Assembly: GCA_013398615.1 (NCBI GenBank)
Contig: VZSR01003807.1
Coordinates: 35,523,175-35,587,174 of the forward strand
DNA: 64,000 nt
Direction: 5' to 3'
DNA from: Brachypodius melanocephalos
Lineage: Eukaryota > Chordata > Aves > Passeriformes > Pycnonotidae
The notes below the pieces were generated by a model, which was not told the origin of the DNA, made no database searches, and worked only from the letters and a program-made list of their open reading frames with translations. The position numbers and the translations under genes are program-made. Position 1 is the stretch's first letter, and the number at the start of each line of letters is the position of its first letter. Shown piece after piece: positions 1 through 13,262 of this stretch.

Positions 1-720
1 GAACTTATTCACCATCCCTCCTTTTAAAGAAAGGTCTGGAGGCAGAGTCCAAAGAGCTCAGCCAGAAAACCAAGCGGCCTTTTTGTTTTACTAAAGAAGT
101 ATAAATCTTACCCCCCACCAGGCTGCCCATCTTCCTGTCCATGTGTCTCCCTCCCTCCTTTTTTTTAAAAAAAGACACAGAATTGCGATTATAACCTAAA
201 AACTATTGAACATACAGCAAAATAAAGCAAGCCTCTCTAAATTTTTTTTAAATAAAGATACACTTATTACACTTACTATACTCTACACTAAAATTTTTAG
301 CTATAATTGCTTTTTCTCTGTTTTTATTTTTTTTTTTTTTTTTGAACAGGAAAACTAACTGTGTGCAAAAGTAGACAGGCAGGATAGAAAGAAAGAACAT
401 CAAATAATGGGAGAAAAGGTGGCACCGCTGCAATGTTTTCTGTGATATTTTTTCAGCCAGCTAGCCTGTAGCACAGATGCACTGAAAAGGAAAATAGAGT
501 ACTTGAATGGGGTAAGTAACCTCAAGACAAAAACTGTCTAAGGGCTATGCAGGCATAACTAGGCTGTAAAGAACCAGTGATATCTATACTAAAGAAGGCT
601 GTTGACACCTTGATTCTTTGATCTGTGAACTGTGTGACAGGCTTGCAAACGGATAGTTTATTATCTGGGAGGTGAATAGCAAAGTCCTACAGCGTTTCAC
701 AGGGTTAACACGTATAAAAC
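1..720. other. Non-genic AT-rich flank with poly-T tract
   Basis: No gene is recognised here. The stretch is A/T-rich and contains a T-rich run at about 311-343, with 17 uninterrupted T from 327 to 343. A TATAAAA string lies at 713-719, just before the CpG-rich patch that begins near 721. In plus orientation it could serve as a TATA box for transcription starting near 745, but one such string is weak evidence. The only open frame in the leftmost part is a short minus-strand frame whose translation includes a lysine run produced by the poly-T tract. Confidence 0.5.
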
Positions 721-1080
721 AGCCATTTAGATGTGCACCAGGAGCAGAGCGTGGGAGGAGTTTGCTCCAGCACGCGAGGAAGTTGTACGTGCGCCTGTGC
801 CTATGTGTATGTCTACGCATATGTGCTTGTGTGGAGTACGGCGCGGTGCCCAGCTGGCCACATCCGCTGCAAATGGGGAGATCCACACCGAAGCTGACCA
901 CGGAATTGCCAAGTCCTTTTAATTCACCTTCCGATGACACTGGACGTGGCCTGAGCCCGATCGAGACCTTATTCTTGTTTCCACGGAGGATCGCTACCGT
1001 TACACTCCATTTAAATGCAGGAATAAGCATCTCATGACGCCATGCTCCACTGCATCGGAACTGTATGAGCAAGGGGGTTC
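721..1080. promoter_or_regulatory. CpG-island-like patch, candidate promoter
   Basis: By hand count these 360 bases hold 21 CpG and about 54% G+C, giving an observed/expected CpG ratio near 0.8. The surrounding tens of kilobases are around 37% G+C with few CpG. That profile meets the usual CpG-island criteria and in vertebrates usually marks unmethylated promoters or strong regulatory elements. Visible motifs include an ACGTG core at 944-948 and a CRE-like TGACGCCA at 1035-1042. A GA-rich tract follows at 1087-1116. A TATAAAA lies just upstream at 713-719. No downstream exon or initiator is recognisable on either strand, so a transcript is inferred and not seen. A recent CpG-rich insertion is an alternative, but I do not recognise a repeat family here. 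Confidence 0.5.
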
Positions 1081-1086
1081 TTGCAC

Positions 1087-1116
1087 AGAGAGGGAGAGAA
1101 GGAGAGAGGGAGAGAC
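1087..1116. repeat. GA-rich purine tract
   Basis: An imperfect (GA)n/GGGAGA low-complexity run of about 30 bases abuts the CpG-rich patch. Such polypurine tracts are common beside vertebrate promoters, where they can bind GAGA-type factors, but they also arise by slippage. A run of 13 T follows at 1172-1184. Confidence 0.7.
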
Positions 1117-1184
1117 TTCCCAGGCTGAGAAGAAAAAGAGACACTATCTGGGTTTTATGTCTGTGGGTTGATTTTTTTTTTTTT

Positions 1185-4100
1185 AAAGAAATCTGCAGCT
1201 CAAAGGTATTGGAGTAATATTTCTGTAAGCCTTGTCTCAACAGCAATAAATTTGTCTGTATCAACAGCAGACCCACATAATTCTGCTGTTGTTCTTACAG
1301 CGATCCGTCGTTTAATGGATCACATAGGAAATTCCAAAGAGCAATCTTTGTATTACCTGACATTATGTGAGCTTAGTCATTTAAGGCAAATAACTCATCT
1401 TTCAAATGAGCTTGCATCCCACCTAAGCTTAAGAGGCAGTCTTGACTCAGGTGAAGGCTCTTAATTTTTTTCTTTCAGTCATTTTGAAAGTATGTTTGGC
1501 ATGTAATCTACTATTGATGTGTGGTTACTTTTTCTGCTGTGTTTGATTTTGTTATTTTTTAAGAGATCTCTTTTAGTTGCAGACAAGTAAACGTGAAATT
1601 TCAAGGCAGTAATTATTGATTTTGGGATAGTAAAGTCTTTTGAAAGCATATTGGTATGTGATGGATATAGACAGACTACCTGGATTTTTTCCACACGTAA
1701 CTGTGGAACAGTCGAAAAACAGTCATGGAAATATTCGGAAATAAAAATGAAAAGAATGTTGCTCAGATGAATGAAAATTCGCATTATAAAACATTAGGGA
1801 TGTGATTTTCTTAGATTATATTATTTCTGCAGCAAAAAAAAAGTTAATTGATGTGAACTGTTACAACTGGACACAAATACGTTTTGTAAGGAAAAATGCA
1901 TCTGCAATGGAAGTCAGGGAAAAAAATCTTATACCTTGAGTGTATGAAGATAAAACTGTGAAATACTCAAACTGACATTATAGAAACTCGTTTAGCGATT
2001 AAAAACTGAAATGACAAAAAAAGTAGAACAACGACTTTGCTTTCCTGATATGGTAATTGGGTAATAAGATATATTCTTCTGCAAATCAATTTCCTCATTC
2101 CAGTTTAGGAGTACAATATAGCTCTGGCAAACTAGCATCTTTACGGTCCTATGGATTGACATCACAAAGCCGTAGCCTCCTTTTGAAATCTATGGAACTG
2201 TGATAAATCTTCATGGCTCTGTGTTTTAAAAGGAAAAAGGATTAAAGAAAGATTTTCAAGAGTGGCATATTACCTCCTCTACATTATTTGGAGATGAAAG
2301 GATGGCATTATGGCGGACTAGCAGTTATCAGTTTTTCATGGGATTAATAATTAAATAGAATTTATAGCAATGGGGAAATATTGTTACAGTTTAAAGATTT
2401 AAACAATGAAAAACTTTTTAAACCACTAGAGCTTAAAGATGGAATTATAGCCTATGAGTATAGAATGTATAGAAAATCTTCTTTAAGATATGTGATTTTT
2501 AATTGTATTCTTTATTAACAGACAAAACCATAGAAAAATTACCGTTGTAATAGACCTATCCTTGTTTCTTGACGAATAATGTCAAATGAGTTTTAAAGGA
2601 CAGTAACTGTTTCACACAGAGGCATATTGAGATTTATCTGAGTTGCCATTCTCTAAAAAGGCAGTCTATGATTATTACTGCTTTTCTTATAGTTCCAGGA
2701 GTCTTTATTTGTAATCTTACCAAGGATATTTTGGAAAAGTGTTTCTTGGGAGCTACAGAAGAAATTAAGAACCAGCTAGGGACAGAGGCTTTTTAATGCA
2801 AAACAGTAAATCCAGCTTTGGGTTGCAAGGACAGGTGGAAGAAAAACTGTGTTGTTTCTTTGATAAAATGGCCAGGGTTGATCAGGGGTTGTCACTTGCT
2901 TGTTCTCTTGTTTTTCAAGTAGCCCTGGAAATATTTTGCATTGCAGGCTTTTGGAATAATTTTACAAGGTGACAGATACTACATGACTTTTGTGGATGTG
3001 AATGTTGATCCTGATTGTGTCATCTGGCAATGAGCTGCTCCATGCATTTGATTTCTAAGATGCAGTCCAGCAATGCATGAGGTCTTTGTGTGCTCTTGGA
3101 CCCCTAGGCTAAACAAATTTTTCTTTCTCCAGGTTTACTGGAGGTAAAAATTCACAATGAGAAAATACATTCATCATCGCTAAAAATATTTTAAATCTTG
3201 CTTTTTTTCACATGCTCTTCTTTTTTAGCTTTGTAAAAGGCTGTGTTTAATATGTTGTCAGCAGCCAAAATATTACTAAATGCTTTAATGAAAGTACTCA
3301 GACAGGAGGTTTTTTCATTTTCTTTTGCTTTCCTTTGGTTTGCCTTGGTTTTGGTTTTTTTTCAGAATTCGTAATTTAGCTTAATTCTTGTCTTTTGGCA
3401 CAAAGAGTGAATGCCTGGATCTTTCACTTTCCCTTATTTATTGGTGCATCTAAGGCTAAAATTTCAAGCAGAGACAATGAATTTTTTATAAAAGCCTCAA
3501 ATCTTTTCACAGAAGAATACACAGGCTCCATTTCCATGGGATACCTTGCACCCTCAGTCGTAGGCTAAAGTTAATCCAAGTATGACAGGGCTTGATAAAT
3601 CCGCATAAATGTTGCATGAAAAATTCCTCTTTTAAAGTATTTGAAAGTTAACATGAATTTTTATGAGGTTCTTTTGCTCCCCTAGAAAAATAAGCTAACA
3701 AATATGAAGCACAATTTAATTATCACATGTAAATATGTATAGAGGTTTAATGATTGCAATGCATTGATTATGCCGTGTTTAATTTAACAGTCTTTTATTA
3801 ATATCCCTTACAAAGAAACTTGAAATTTAAAGTACATGGCATTAAGAACACAGTTGTCAAAGATTCAACTACAATAATTTTAAGGTATTTTAACTAGTTG
3901 TATAAACTTGCTGCCTCTTTCAGATCCAGGCTTGCAAATAGAGGGTCATGTAACAAATCATCCTCTCACATAAGGCTGTGTTTCACTGTTTTTTTCCTTC
4001 CTAAACTGGTGACATCAGCCTCAGAAAAAGAGATTTACAGGGAGTTCAAAGGATTCCAAATAGGCATGAACAAAATGTCTGAAGAGACTTCAAGGTTTTT

Positions 4101-7100
4101 GTCAGGCCATGGAAATGAACAGATATTCCTTAATCTAAAAGTAAAGCCCGAACCATCCTCATACACTTTGTATCAGTTTTCTGGGTTTTCATTATGCTTG
4201 TGAACTATCCACATGCAGGAGAAGACTGAGGTTTTTATCCAGATAGTCAATTTGTTCCAGTCCACATCTTTATTTCGGCTGAAGAAACCTATTATTAGCT
4301 CAAACAGCAAATTTCCCAGTTGAAAACACATGTAACATTTTAGTAATCTAGATTTATGTCAGGTAGGTCATGAACTTTTATTGTATTCCTGTGGTAAATA
4401 ACATAAACAAGCAGAAAAGCTGTTGACCACTTGTAGTGAACTGGCTCCCCTATTTCAGTTCGAAGACAGTTTCAATGAAGCAAAAAGAAAAAGCTTGCAC
4501 AGAGCTGTAGAAGCTACAACAAATTGATTTTTTCCACTGCTTTTGTTACCTCATGGAATTTCTACAACGTGAGAGCCAAACAGCTCCAGCTGAGATTTTT
4601 TTGTCCTATTTTAAGGAGAAATTACATACTTACAACAAAATGTCTTGCAGATATCTAAATTCTAAACAATTAACTGGGTAAACACTTTGCTTAAGTGATA
4701 AAATAAATATTTTCCTGCTTCTATTTGTTGTTCATTTGTTTGCTGTAGAATTTTGCTACCTTCCAGCTCATTCAGTGGGTAGTTTATACAGAGTTTTCTT
4801 GAACAGATTGCACTTCTCAAAGGATTACCAGTTTCATACCTGCAAGTATTACACAAAAGCTTATAATTAAGGGCACAATTTGTGAAGCTAGGCTAGCAAA
4901 AAGCTTTTAAACCCCTGGCATCTTCAAGCTTGTGTGTCATACTTCCTTCAGTAGCGTGGGCAATATCTCCAATCTAACTTTTCTTCTTGGACCTTCTGAG
5001 ATTATTGAGAGCTATCTTGGATGTCTAGATCTTGCTTTGCTGTAAGCAGTACAGTCATATTCTCAGGATATATCTATATTGCAATCAGAAGTGTGTCACC
5101 TCCACACATAAGCACACTTGTGGTAGCTTTTCCATAGCTGGCTCAAATGCCACAAGAAATGCAGCATTTCTGAAGTGACTGTGTTTGTTCTCCTGAGCCA
5201 CTTGGTATTTAAATGATCAGCCCTACCTTTTTTATCTACTATATATATGTGGCTCAGAATGAGTGAATTTGTGTGTATTTTGAACATATATGTTGCAGTC
5301 ACACTTGCAGTATTATTATGACTTTGAGTTAAACAATCACTAGAAATATGCACCTCCAACTGTCAGTTCATCCCCTCCTGAAATATTGGAGACAAAAGAT
5401 GAAACACCATCTGCAAGGTTTTTTTTTTTTTCCTCCAGTGACTGTAAGGTGAAAATGATTAGCATAGATGATTAGCTTAGAACAGCTGTGTTACTTCCAG
5501 TTGGATAAAGTTATATAAGGTGAATTAGCTTATTCCTTTGCTGAGCTGAGTCTTGAAGGTGATAATGATACGTCAAGCAGAGCCATGACTTGGGTCCATG
5601 AATCCCATACCAAAAAAAAACACCAAAAAAACCCCCAAAAAAACCCAAATGTCTGGATCTGGTTTTTACATCTAGATCAGTTCCTTCCTTTGGTCATACA
5701 TTTACTTGTGCTTTTTACAAAGAAAAATGATTGAGTAACCTTAGGAGTAAAAAGGGTATTGCATCTGTTTACAACTGCACAGACATATACCAGAGCAAAG
5801 AGACTGTAAAGCCGTGGTCTCAGCTATCTTTTTGGTGCTCCCCTAAGTGCTGCAGCAGTGAATTGCTGTTTGTTGTGGATCTCAGTCAATGAGCCTGGCT
5901 CTCCTCCACTGAATACTGAGGAAGCTTTAGGGCCCCAAGTCAGGACTGCAAAGTCCAAGTCCAGAGAAGGCAAATGGCTTTCATTCACTGCAGTACAGAG
6001 CAACACAGTTTAATGCACCCTTTCTGAACCTAAGCCCTGCAGCAATCACACCTCTCCTCCTGAGCTGTTGCTGATGCAGGATTGGATCCAGCCTTGGCAT
6101 GCTTCCGTTGCTGTACTCCATGAACAAGGATACCAAGTCATCACTGCTCCTAGTTATACATTGTTTAAATGAGGATCCAGACAATGATTTCCTCTTGGCT
6201 GCAAAATCCCTTGGAAGAGCCTCTGGACCTCGAAGCAATTCCTCTAAGCATTCCCACATCTGCATCTGAACATTCTCCCAGCTCTCAGTGTCAGCTCTTT
6301 GGATTGCAGGTTGATTTTGAAGGAGGGACAGTCAGGCACACAGGCAGAAAATGCACCCTGAGTGCAGAAAGGCATCAAGGGTGTACAAAGAAATGTATTT
6401 ATCTGTCTGATCATATATCACCAACCCCAAGCATACATACACATGATCCTAAAACTGAACAAAAATTTGCTAGAATGGGGGATGCTGTTATAGATTTTTT
6501 TTCCTTCCTTTTCTTTCCCTCATTCTAACCCCTGGGGTATCTTTGGAGAGTTAAAAAAAAATTCTGGAACTTTGCTGGTGTGAGATTTCATTTCATGTGT
6601 TACATTTTAAACAAATCTGCTTATTTTTATTATGAAAAACTTACTTTTCCTTAGTAAGACAGATATGACAGCCACCTAAAGCCCCAACAGTTGCTTTTCA
6701 CCTCTTACAAAAGCTGTTTTAAAAAGTAACTTGTAATTAGATTAGTGAAGCAGTTTAACAGACTAAGCATATATTGAATGAATGAGCAGAAATGTTTAAT
6801 CTGGAATGATTTACAGGGAGACCCACATGTAATTTTTTCTTCCAATGCAATATTCCAAAGTCCTAATCTTTGTACTTGCGTATGGCAAAATAGCAGAAGT
6901 CAGGCTTTAGAATTAATAGAAAATCCACATTCATCCTCTGCATATTCTTACATATGCTTGCAAGCATCTTATATGTGTGCGTGTTAGTGTGTGTGTTGTG
7001 TGTACATGTGGCCATGAATATAAATATTTCTGATGGCGGGTGTTTACAAGGAATGTGACTCATATACATGAATTGTTGATTATATGTATGTTATCATCCA

Positions 7101-7956
7101 TTTGTATGAGCTGCAATGCGTGAATCAAAGCACTTTAATCTACAAAGGTATTCCACACAACATGGATTCGTTGCCATAGCATTTATCATGCAAAGTCTAG
7201 CCCCAGTTCATTGCTGAATTAAAGAATACCTCTTCAAGCAGCTATGAACAGAGCACCAATTCTGTAATATACTCTTTGGCAGAGAATCCATGTCAGTATA
7301 GCAGCCATTCTCACCCCACCAACCATGGATTTCCTTTTTAATGTAAGCAGTTTTGTCTGGAATGCAGAGAGTAATCTCTTATGCCTGTTATGTATATGCA
7401 TTTTTGAATTTTTTGTTCCTTTTCTCATTTTAGCTTAGTTTATAGCTTAATTGAAATGGTTTTTTCTATTGCTTCCTGATATTCATAGTAGCTAACAATG
7501 AGCATAATTTTCCTCATTCTCACACATACTATGTGGTCTCTTTGAGCCAAAATCTGCACTATAATTTAATGAGACCATCAAAATGTAAAAGGACAGTCAC
7601 CTCTACTCTGACACTTCTGGAATCAAGAAGACTTGACAAGTGGGATTACAGCCTTGATTTTGGAAAGTCTAGTTTCAAGATGTCATTCTGCTTCAGATTT
7701 CTTTTATGGACTTTGTCACGGCCATAGGCTACATAAGCTCTGTGTATGGTATTATCTTCTATAATGATGGACAGAGATGCACTATGCAACACCACTGGTG
7801 AGAATAGTTAGAATCTGTCCTTCCCTAGAATTTATACATAAAAAGACATAGAATAAAATGAATTGCAACATAGAAAGTGTTAGGATGACACTAACACAAT
7901 ATCTAGGTTTTAACGGTGCATCCTTTCATGCACATTTTACAAGAAAACTGCAAATG
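1185..7956. other. Unique AT-rich sequence without recognised genes
   Basis: I see no recognisable exon or transposon in these 6.8 kb. Open frames are 60-119 codons and look random. An A/C-rich low-complexity stretch lies at about 5609-5650, and a TG-rich degenerate stretch at about 6969-7003. Around 5981-6528 frames of about 116-119 codons are open on both strands in locally higher G+C sequence, with no recognisable protein. The segment from about 1240 to 1480 has the balanced, repeat-free composition often seen in conserved noncoding elements, but only an alignment could show that. Confidence 0.5.
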
Positions 7957-8690
7957 TTATGAACCACAGAATCGCATAACCACAGAATCACAGATCATGC
8001 TAAGTTGAAAGGCACCCAACAGAATCATTGAGTCCAAAACCCGGCCCTCCACAGCACCATCCCCAGGAATCAGACCATGTGGCACTCTCAGCCATGGTAA
8101 GGTTTCTCTGGATCCTCCTTTTCTCGCAGCTCCCAGCTCTCTCAATTTCTCCTCACAGGATTTGTGCTTGAGACCCTTCACCAGCTCCATTGCTCTTCTC
8201 TGGACCTGCTCCAGCACCTCAATGTCTTTCTCGTAGTGAGGGACACAGAACTGGACACAGGACTCAAGATGCAACCTCAGCAGTGCTGAGTGCAGGGGGA
8301 CAATCCCTGCCCTGGTCCTGCTGCCCTCACTATCCTTGATCCAGGTCACGATGCCATTGGCCTTCTTGGCCACCTGGGCGCATGCTGGCTCATGCTCAGG
8401 CAGATGTCAGCCAGCATCTCCAGGTTCTTTTCCGCCAGGCAGCTCTGCAGCCACTCTCCCTCCAGACTGTGGTGCTGCAGGGGGTCATCATGACCAAAGC
8501 GTGGGATCCAGCACTTCACCTTATTGAACTCCATTCTGTTGGCCTCATCCCACCAAACCAGTCTGTTTAGATCCCTCTGCAGAGCTCTCCTGCCCTCCAG
8601 CAGATTTACACTGCCACCCACGTTAGTGTTGTCCTTGAACTTACTGAGTATTAACTTGTACTGATCAAGGCAGAAATATATGTGTCTGAA
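7957..8690 (-). mobile_element. CR1 LINE 3' end, decayed, internally deleted
   Basis: Read on the minus strand, this is the C-terminal part of a CR1 (chicken repeat 1) retrotransposon reverse transcriptase followed by its 3' end. Visible pieces are NLLEGRRALQRDLNRL, MEFNKVKCW and EKNLEMLADICLSMSQH in one frame. The sequence continues as AKKANGIVTWIKDS and HYEKDIEVLEQVQRRA in another frame, so a frameshift lies near 8346-8373. After the CEEKLRELG segment the sequence jumps to 3'-terminal CR1 sequence, indicating an internal deletion of the last coding part. The element ends in degenerate GATTCTGTGG-type octamers, seen on the plus strand as CCACAGAATC at 7964-7991, which is the diagnostic CR1 3' terminus. 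It is 5'-truncated, as most CR1 copies are, and cannot be active. Confidence 0.93.
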
Positions 8691-11600
8691 GCAGGAGGTT
8701 GTTTTTGGGCTTGCAGGAATGCTTCTGTCTTTCACCTCCTAAGTTCTGCCACTCTGCCACACCACACATATGAATAATTTCTCAGACAGCTCTAATTTTT
8801 AATGACTTTGCCTATTTGCAAGAAATGTGGCAAAAAGCTATACTGGTGTTTTGTATGATGTTATGACAGAGATGACACACTTTTTTAAATAGCAAGTTTA
8901 GCTTTGTAATTGTTTCTCTAAATGAGACAAGTAACTTGCTGGAAGATGTGTTTGGGAAGGAGAAGAAAGCACAAAAAATGCATGTTAATAGGATTGCAGA
9001 GAATACTCCTTGGACACACTAAGGGTTCATTACACAAAGTAAAGGGCTGTATTGTCTAGCAGCATAACATGTGCTTTGCCAGAGGTTTAGAACACTCTTT
9101 TTGCTTGAGTGGCATGGAATAAAGTTTATGAGAGGGGAATAGCATCATCTGATTATAGCAGATGAGACAGCAAGAGACATCAGTTTAGGACATTAATTCT
9201 GACAGGCAGAGTGGCTGAGCAATACTTGGAGCTTTGCACTAAACTAGGTTGTCCTCCCAGATGTAGCCTTGTGTAACCTCAGTTAATGTATTCCAAAGAA
9301 AAGGTAAGAAATTTTTCTTTCTTCTGTAACATGGATGTTGTGGGGAAGAACAAAGTAATTCTTTTGAAGTAGACAACGGGTAGGATAGACACAGATTTAG
9401 ATTTCATAGTCTAGTCACTCAGTATGTTCTCCTATAAGATATAGGGTATAATGAGAAAAGTTGTGCTCAATTTCCTGTCAGTACCAGTAAATTGATATGG
9501 AAGAAGAAGAGGTCAAATCCCCATGGGATACAGAACACATCACTTAGCAACACTGAGAGATATCAGTCAATTTTGCCTGCTCTCTACCTCATAACATTTG
9601 AAGGGAGAATATGGAGTTCAATTTCTAGATTGTGGAAGTATATAGTAAACCAATAGAGGTGCTGGAAGTCAGGGAAGGAGTATATGAAGAGATTAATGGA
9701 GCAGCAATACTATTGACTTCTTATCTAATGTGTATTTTGGGGATTCATCTACATAAAAATATTATTCTTATTAGCCATAATTTCATCAAAAATGCATACA
9801 ATTCTATATAAATTCTCCTCTTAAAATGTGAAATGTTTGATGTGACTGTGTAGTTTGCTAAGAATTTTGCCTACCTTCTTTGAAGAGACACAGTCATTTG
9901 TCAAAACTTAATTCTGTTTTGTTTTTATTAATCCTTGCTCTTGTCTATAAATCACAGCACACTGGTTTATATGAAAGTCAGATAACAGTGATATAGCCCA
10001 ATAATCTCAAATTAAAAAAAGGAACAGAGCATGAAAGAAAGACAGTAAATTGCATCAGATTATGTCATCAGGCCAAGCAGTGCAGTTCAGGTTCAGGCAT
10101 CCCTGAAGGGAAGACATGAAAGTGCTGGAAACTGAGAAAAATATGACAGAAATAAGATCTAAAATTATGCTGATGACACAGCTTTTTAATAAAGTCCTCT
10201 ATTTCACAATGTAGCCTAGTTTGCATTCCTCTCTGGAGGTTCATTATAAACTTCTGCTATTCCTTCTTCCAACATCATCTTGTCATTTAAAGAGCTTTCC
10301 AGTATTCCAAAGAGAACACCTTAAAACAGCCGTGAAAATGTGTTGACAGGAAAAAAGCAGAAGATGTGAAATATTTGGTTCCACTCATTTGCATTTCAGC
10401 TGCACAATGTCCAAAACATTGTAAGCATATGTTTGTTAACATTTGTGTTGGATAAACATCAACAACAGAAAGAAAGATATTCTTCAAATAAACCCACTTG
10501 TTGAATTGTTTAAAACAAGTGGGTGGGGAAAATTATGGTATGCATTCAAAATAAGAAATTTATATAAAAGTCAGTTTATCAAAACTTTGGAAAGAATGAG
10601 AGGAAAACATTTCTGCATTAGCTCTAAACTCAGAAAAAAATCTTGGCTATTACTTCTGCCTCTCCTTTCAAATCACAAAAAAATTAGAAATAGAGTCATG
10701 TTCTTAAATACAAAGCCAGAATTGAGAGCATCTAAGAATTTGCTAATTAGGCTTACTAGGAAAGAATATGAACCGCATTGACAGGCGTGCTAGTTTTGTT
10801 TTGTCTTTTTCATATTTGGTGGATTCCATAACACGGCAAAATAAAAAAAGAAAGACAATCATTTTCTCCAATGAATCTTCATTGTAACTAGCTACATGAA
10901 ACAAGTAAGAAATCTCTTTTTTACAAATGTATGACAAATGTTTTGCTGACGATGTGTAGCAGCTGAGTTTTCTTCCAAAGCTTCTTAATGGTTTGGAATA
11001 CAATCGCTTTGTCTGTACTACCGTAGATGAAGCCCAAGCTCATTTTATCAGCCCATAAAAATCAATATGTAGCACGAGTAGGATTACAAAAGTTTTTAAT
11101 TTATGAGATTAAAAACCACCCAGACTTATGCAAGCTCAATGTCCTGCAAACAGACTTCTAGTCTTCTTATATTTTTGTCTTTAAATAGTGAGTGCTCATC
11201 ATAATGTATGCAGGCAAACAAGCATATTCTTGTCTAGAGTCTTCACTAAATTGAGTTAAATTAAGTAATAATTGCTTAACTTACAAGATTCAAAAATATT
11301 AAAAATCCATGTGCTGTATGAGTTCCTTTTTGCACTTTACCGTGAGAAGTTTCTGAAGTATCCTTGTCATTTATATGTTGAGGTTGGGGGTGAAGATTAT
11401 ACTTGTGTGATTTGCTTCCCAGTCTGAGATCAAAACCACCGATGCTTCTCTGTGAATGTATCAATGAGGAAATGAGCAATTAAAGTTTTAGCCACACGAG
11501 GGGTGAGTGCTGCAAGTCTCAGTAGCCAAGTGAAAGTCATGCAAAGCAATCAACATGCCCAGCAATATTTTGTGTCCACAGGAGATATGAGAAAACAAGT

Positions 11601-13262
11601 CAGAACATATTTGCAGCAGGAATTAACAATTTACACTTCATATGTCAACCTGCAATTAGATCCCATCAAAAAGAATGAATGGAGGGTCACACCACTTGCC
11701 CACCAATGGGAGTCACAGGGGACTCTCCTCATAGGATCTGAAGAACTATCAAACAGAACAGTTTTACTTCTTTATCTCAAGAACAATATCAAAAATTAAA
11801 TCAATAAATATTTCAATGCCTGGTTGTTTTAATGTCTGATGAAATCTTAAAGCATTCATTGACATCCTGAGTTATGTGTCCCTTGAAAAAGAAGGGAGAG
11901 ACTGAAATGCAGTAATATCATTTTTCCGTTAATGACATAGAAGTAAACTTATTACTTTTGGAAGGCAAGGGTTAAGAATGAGGGAGGTAAAAAAGTATGC
12001 GAGGATAAGTAGAAGTAGGGAAAAATGGAATTTGAATTTTGATTGTGTATCAGCAAAAGCAGTTTTTAAGATATTTCTGCATAACATTTGCAATCACATT
12101 GCATTTACTGTGTATTTTTAAAAAATCAACATTACATGGTTAAGGGACAATATTTGCATTTTTTAATATCCAGTACATTTTTATAATAAAACTGTGTATT
12201 CAGACAGTAGTGTTGTATAGATTCTTTTTTATTTTAAAATAAAAACTTGATCTAGACCATGGAGGATATTGTCTTCTTTTTCTACTTTTTCTTTTCCCAT
12301 AAGAAATATAAAAACTTATACTCACATTCAAAATATGTAAGAAAAAATGTTACAACAGGCATTTTGCACAACCACTCTGAAGACCACGATCCTGACATAA
12401 ATATTTCATATGCAGATCATCTGCTATTTCTACAAACTATACATAATGACTAAAATCAATTTCAGTGATTCAAACCAACACCTGCATTTCTCTCATCTCA
12501 TAATACGTAAAGAAATATATTCTGATGTTTTGATTTACTAATCTGTAGTACCTGTTTCAAATTATTCCAGCAAAGTTACTAAAATGTAAAACTAAAACTA
12601 TCTTATACAATTTTTCACCATACACAGAAAGCTGTTTTATTGACTTTTATTATCAAACTGTTACTTAAGTCAAGAACTTTATTCCTAAAATATATTTTAT
12701 ACAAAAATAACCTTAAAATATCCTAAATTATTCTTCAGTGACTGATCTTCCATTAAGTCTCTATTCTTGGCTTAAAATGAATGAAAAAACGTGGACCAAA
12801 TCACCATTAATTTCCCTTTACTGTCAATGATTCTGAAGTAGCACCTCTAGTATCTCTTTCTCTTTATTCTGTACATTTTAGTTTACTATTTGGTTTTGGT
12901 TCCTTTTTTCCCCTCTCTCTCATTCACTTTCCGCTTTTGCTTCTATTTCTGTCTTTCTGTCTGCCTGCCAGACTACCTATTCTGTCCATCTCTCCCTCTC
13001 TTTTGATTTAGCCTGTTAAAGCATAGCAGATTATTTAATTTATTTAATTTCTGGTACTGGTTTGTTCTAAGTTAGAAGATTCTCTTTTCATCTATTTAGA
13101 AGCACAAAATTAATGAAAACGTGTTGCTTAATCTGCTGAAATCTGTTCTGCCATGTTAAATAGGGAAGTAACACTCCCAATCTATGACAGACACAGATTT
13201 TTGACAGCTGTTCAACAGCTCGTTCTCAGAACCTGTGTGTTGGAGACAGCTGCATCTCCTCA
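8691..13262. other. Unique AT-rich sequence without recognised genes
   Basis: No coding exon, RNA gene or transposon is recognised. Open frames reach 112 codons (10443-10781, plus) but have no recognisable domain and are lysine/leucine-rich as expected from AT-rich DNA. A pyrimidine-rich low-complexity stretch occupies about 12895-13010. The rest is ordinary single-copy-looking sequence. Confidence 0.5.
12895..13010. repeat. Pyrimidine-rich low-complexity tract
   Basis: This is a stretch dominated by C and T (TTTTTTCCCCTCTCTCTC, then CTGTCTTTCTGTCTGCCTGCC-like steps). It is imperfect and lacks a single unit. Polypyrimidine/polypurine stretches of this kind can form triplex DNA, but nothing here indicates a function. 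Confidence 0.6.

Noticed and set aside
584..1276. A 230-codon open frame on the minus strand, the longest in the window
   Set aside because: It spans the CpG-rich patch, where stop codons are rare, and three other frames are open over the same bases. The translation has low-complexity runs (poly-Lys, Ser/Leu, His/Arg) from the poly-T, GA and TG tracts, with no recognisable domain.
8290..8570. Several short plus-strand open frames
   Set aside because: They are antisense readings through the minus-strand CR1 element.
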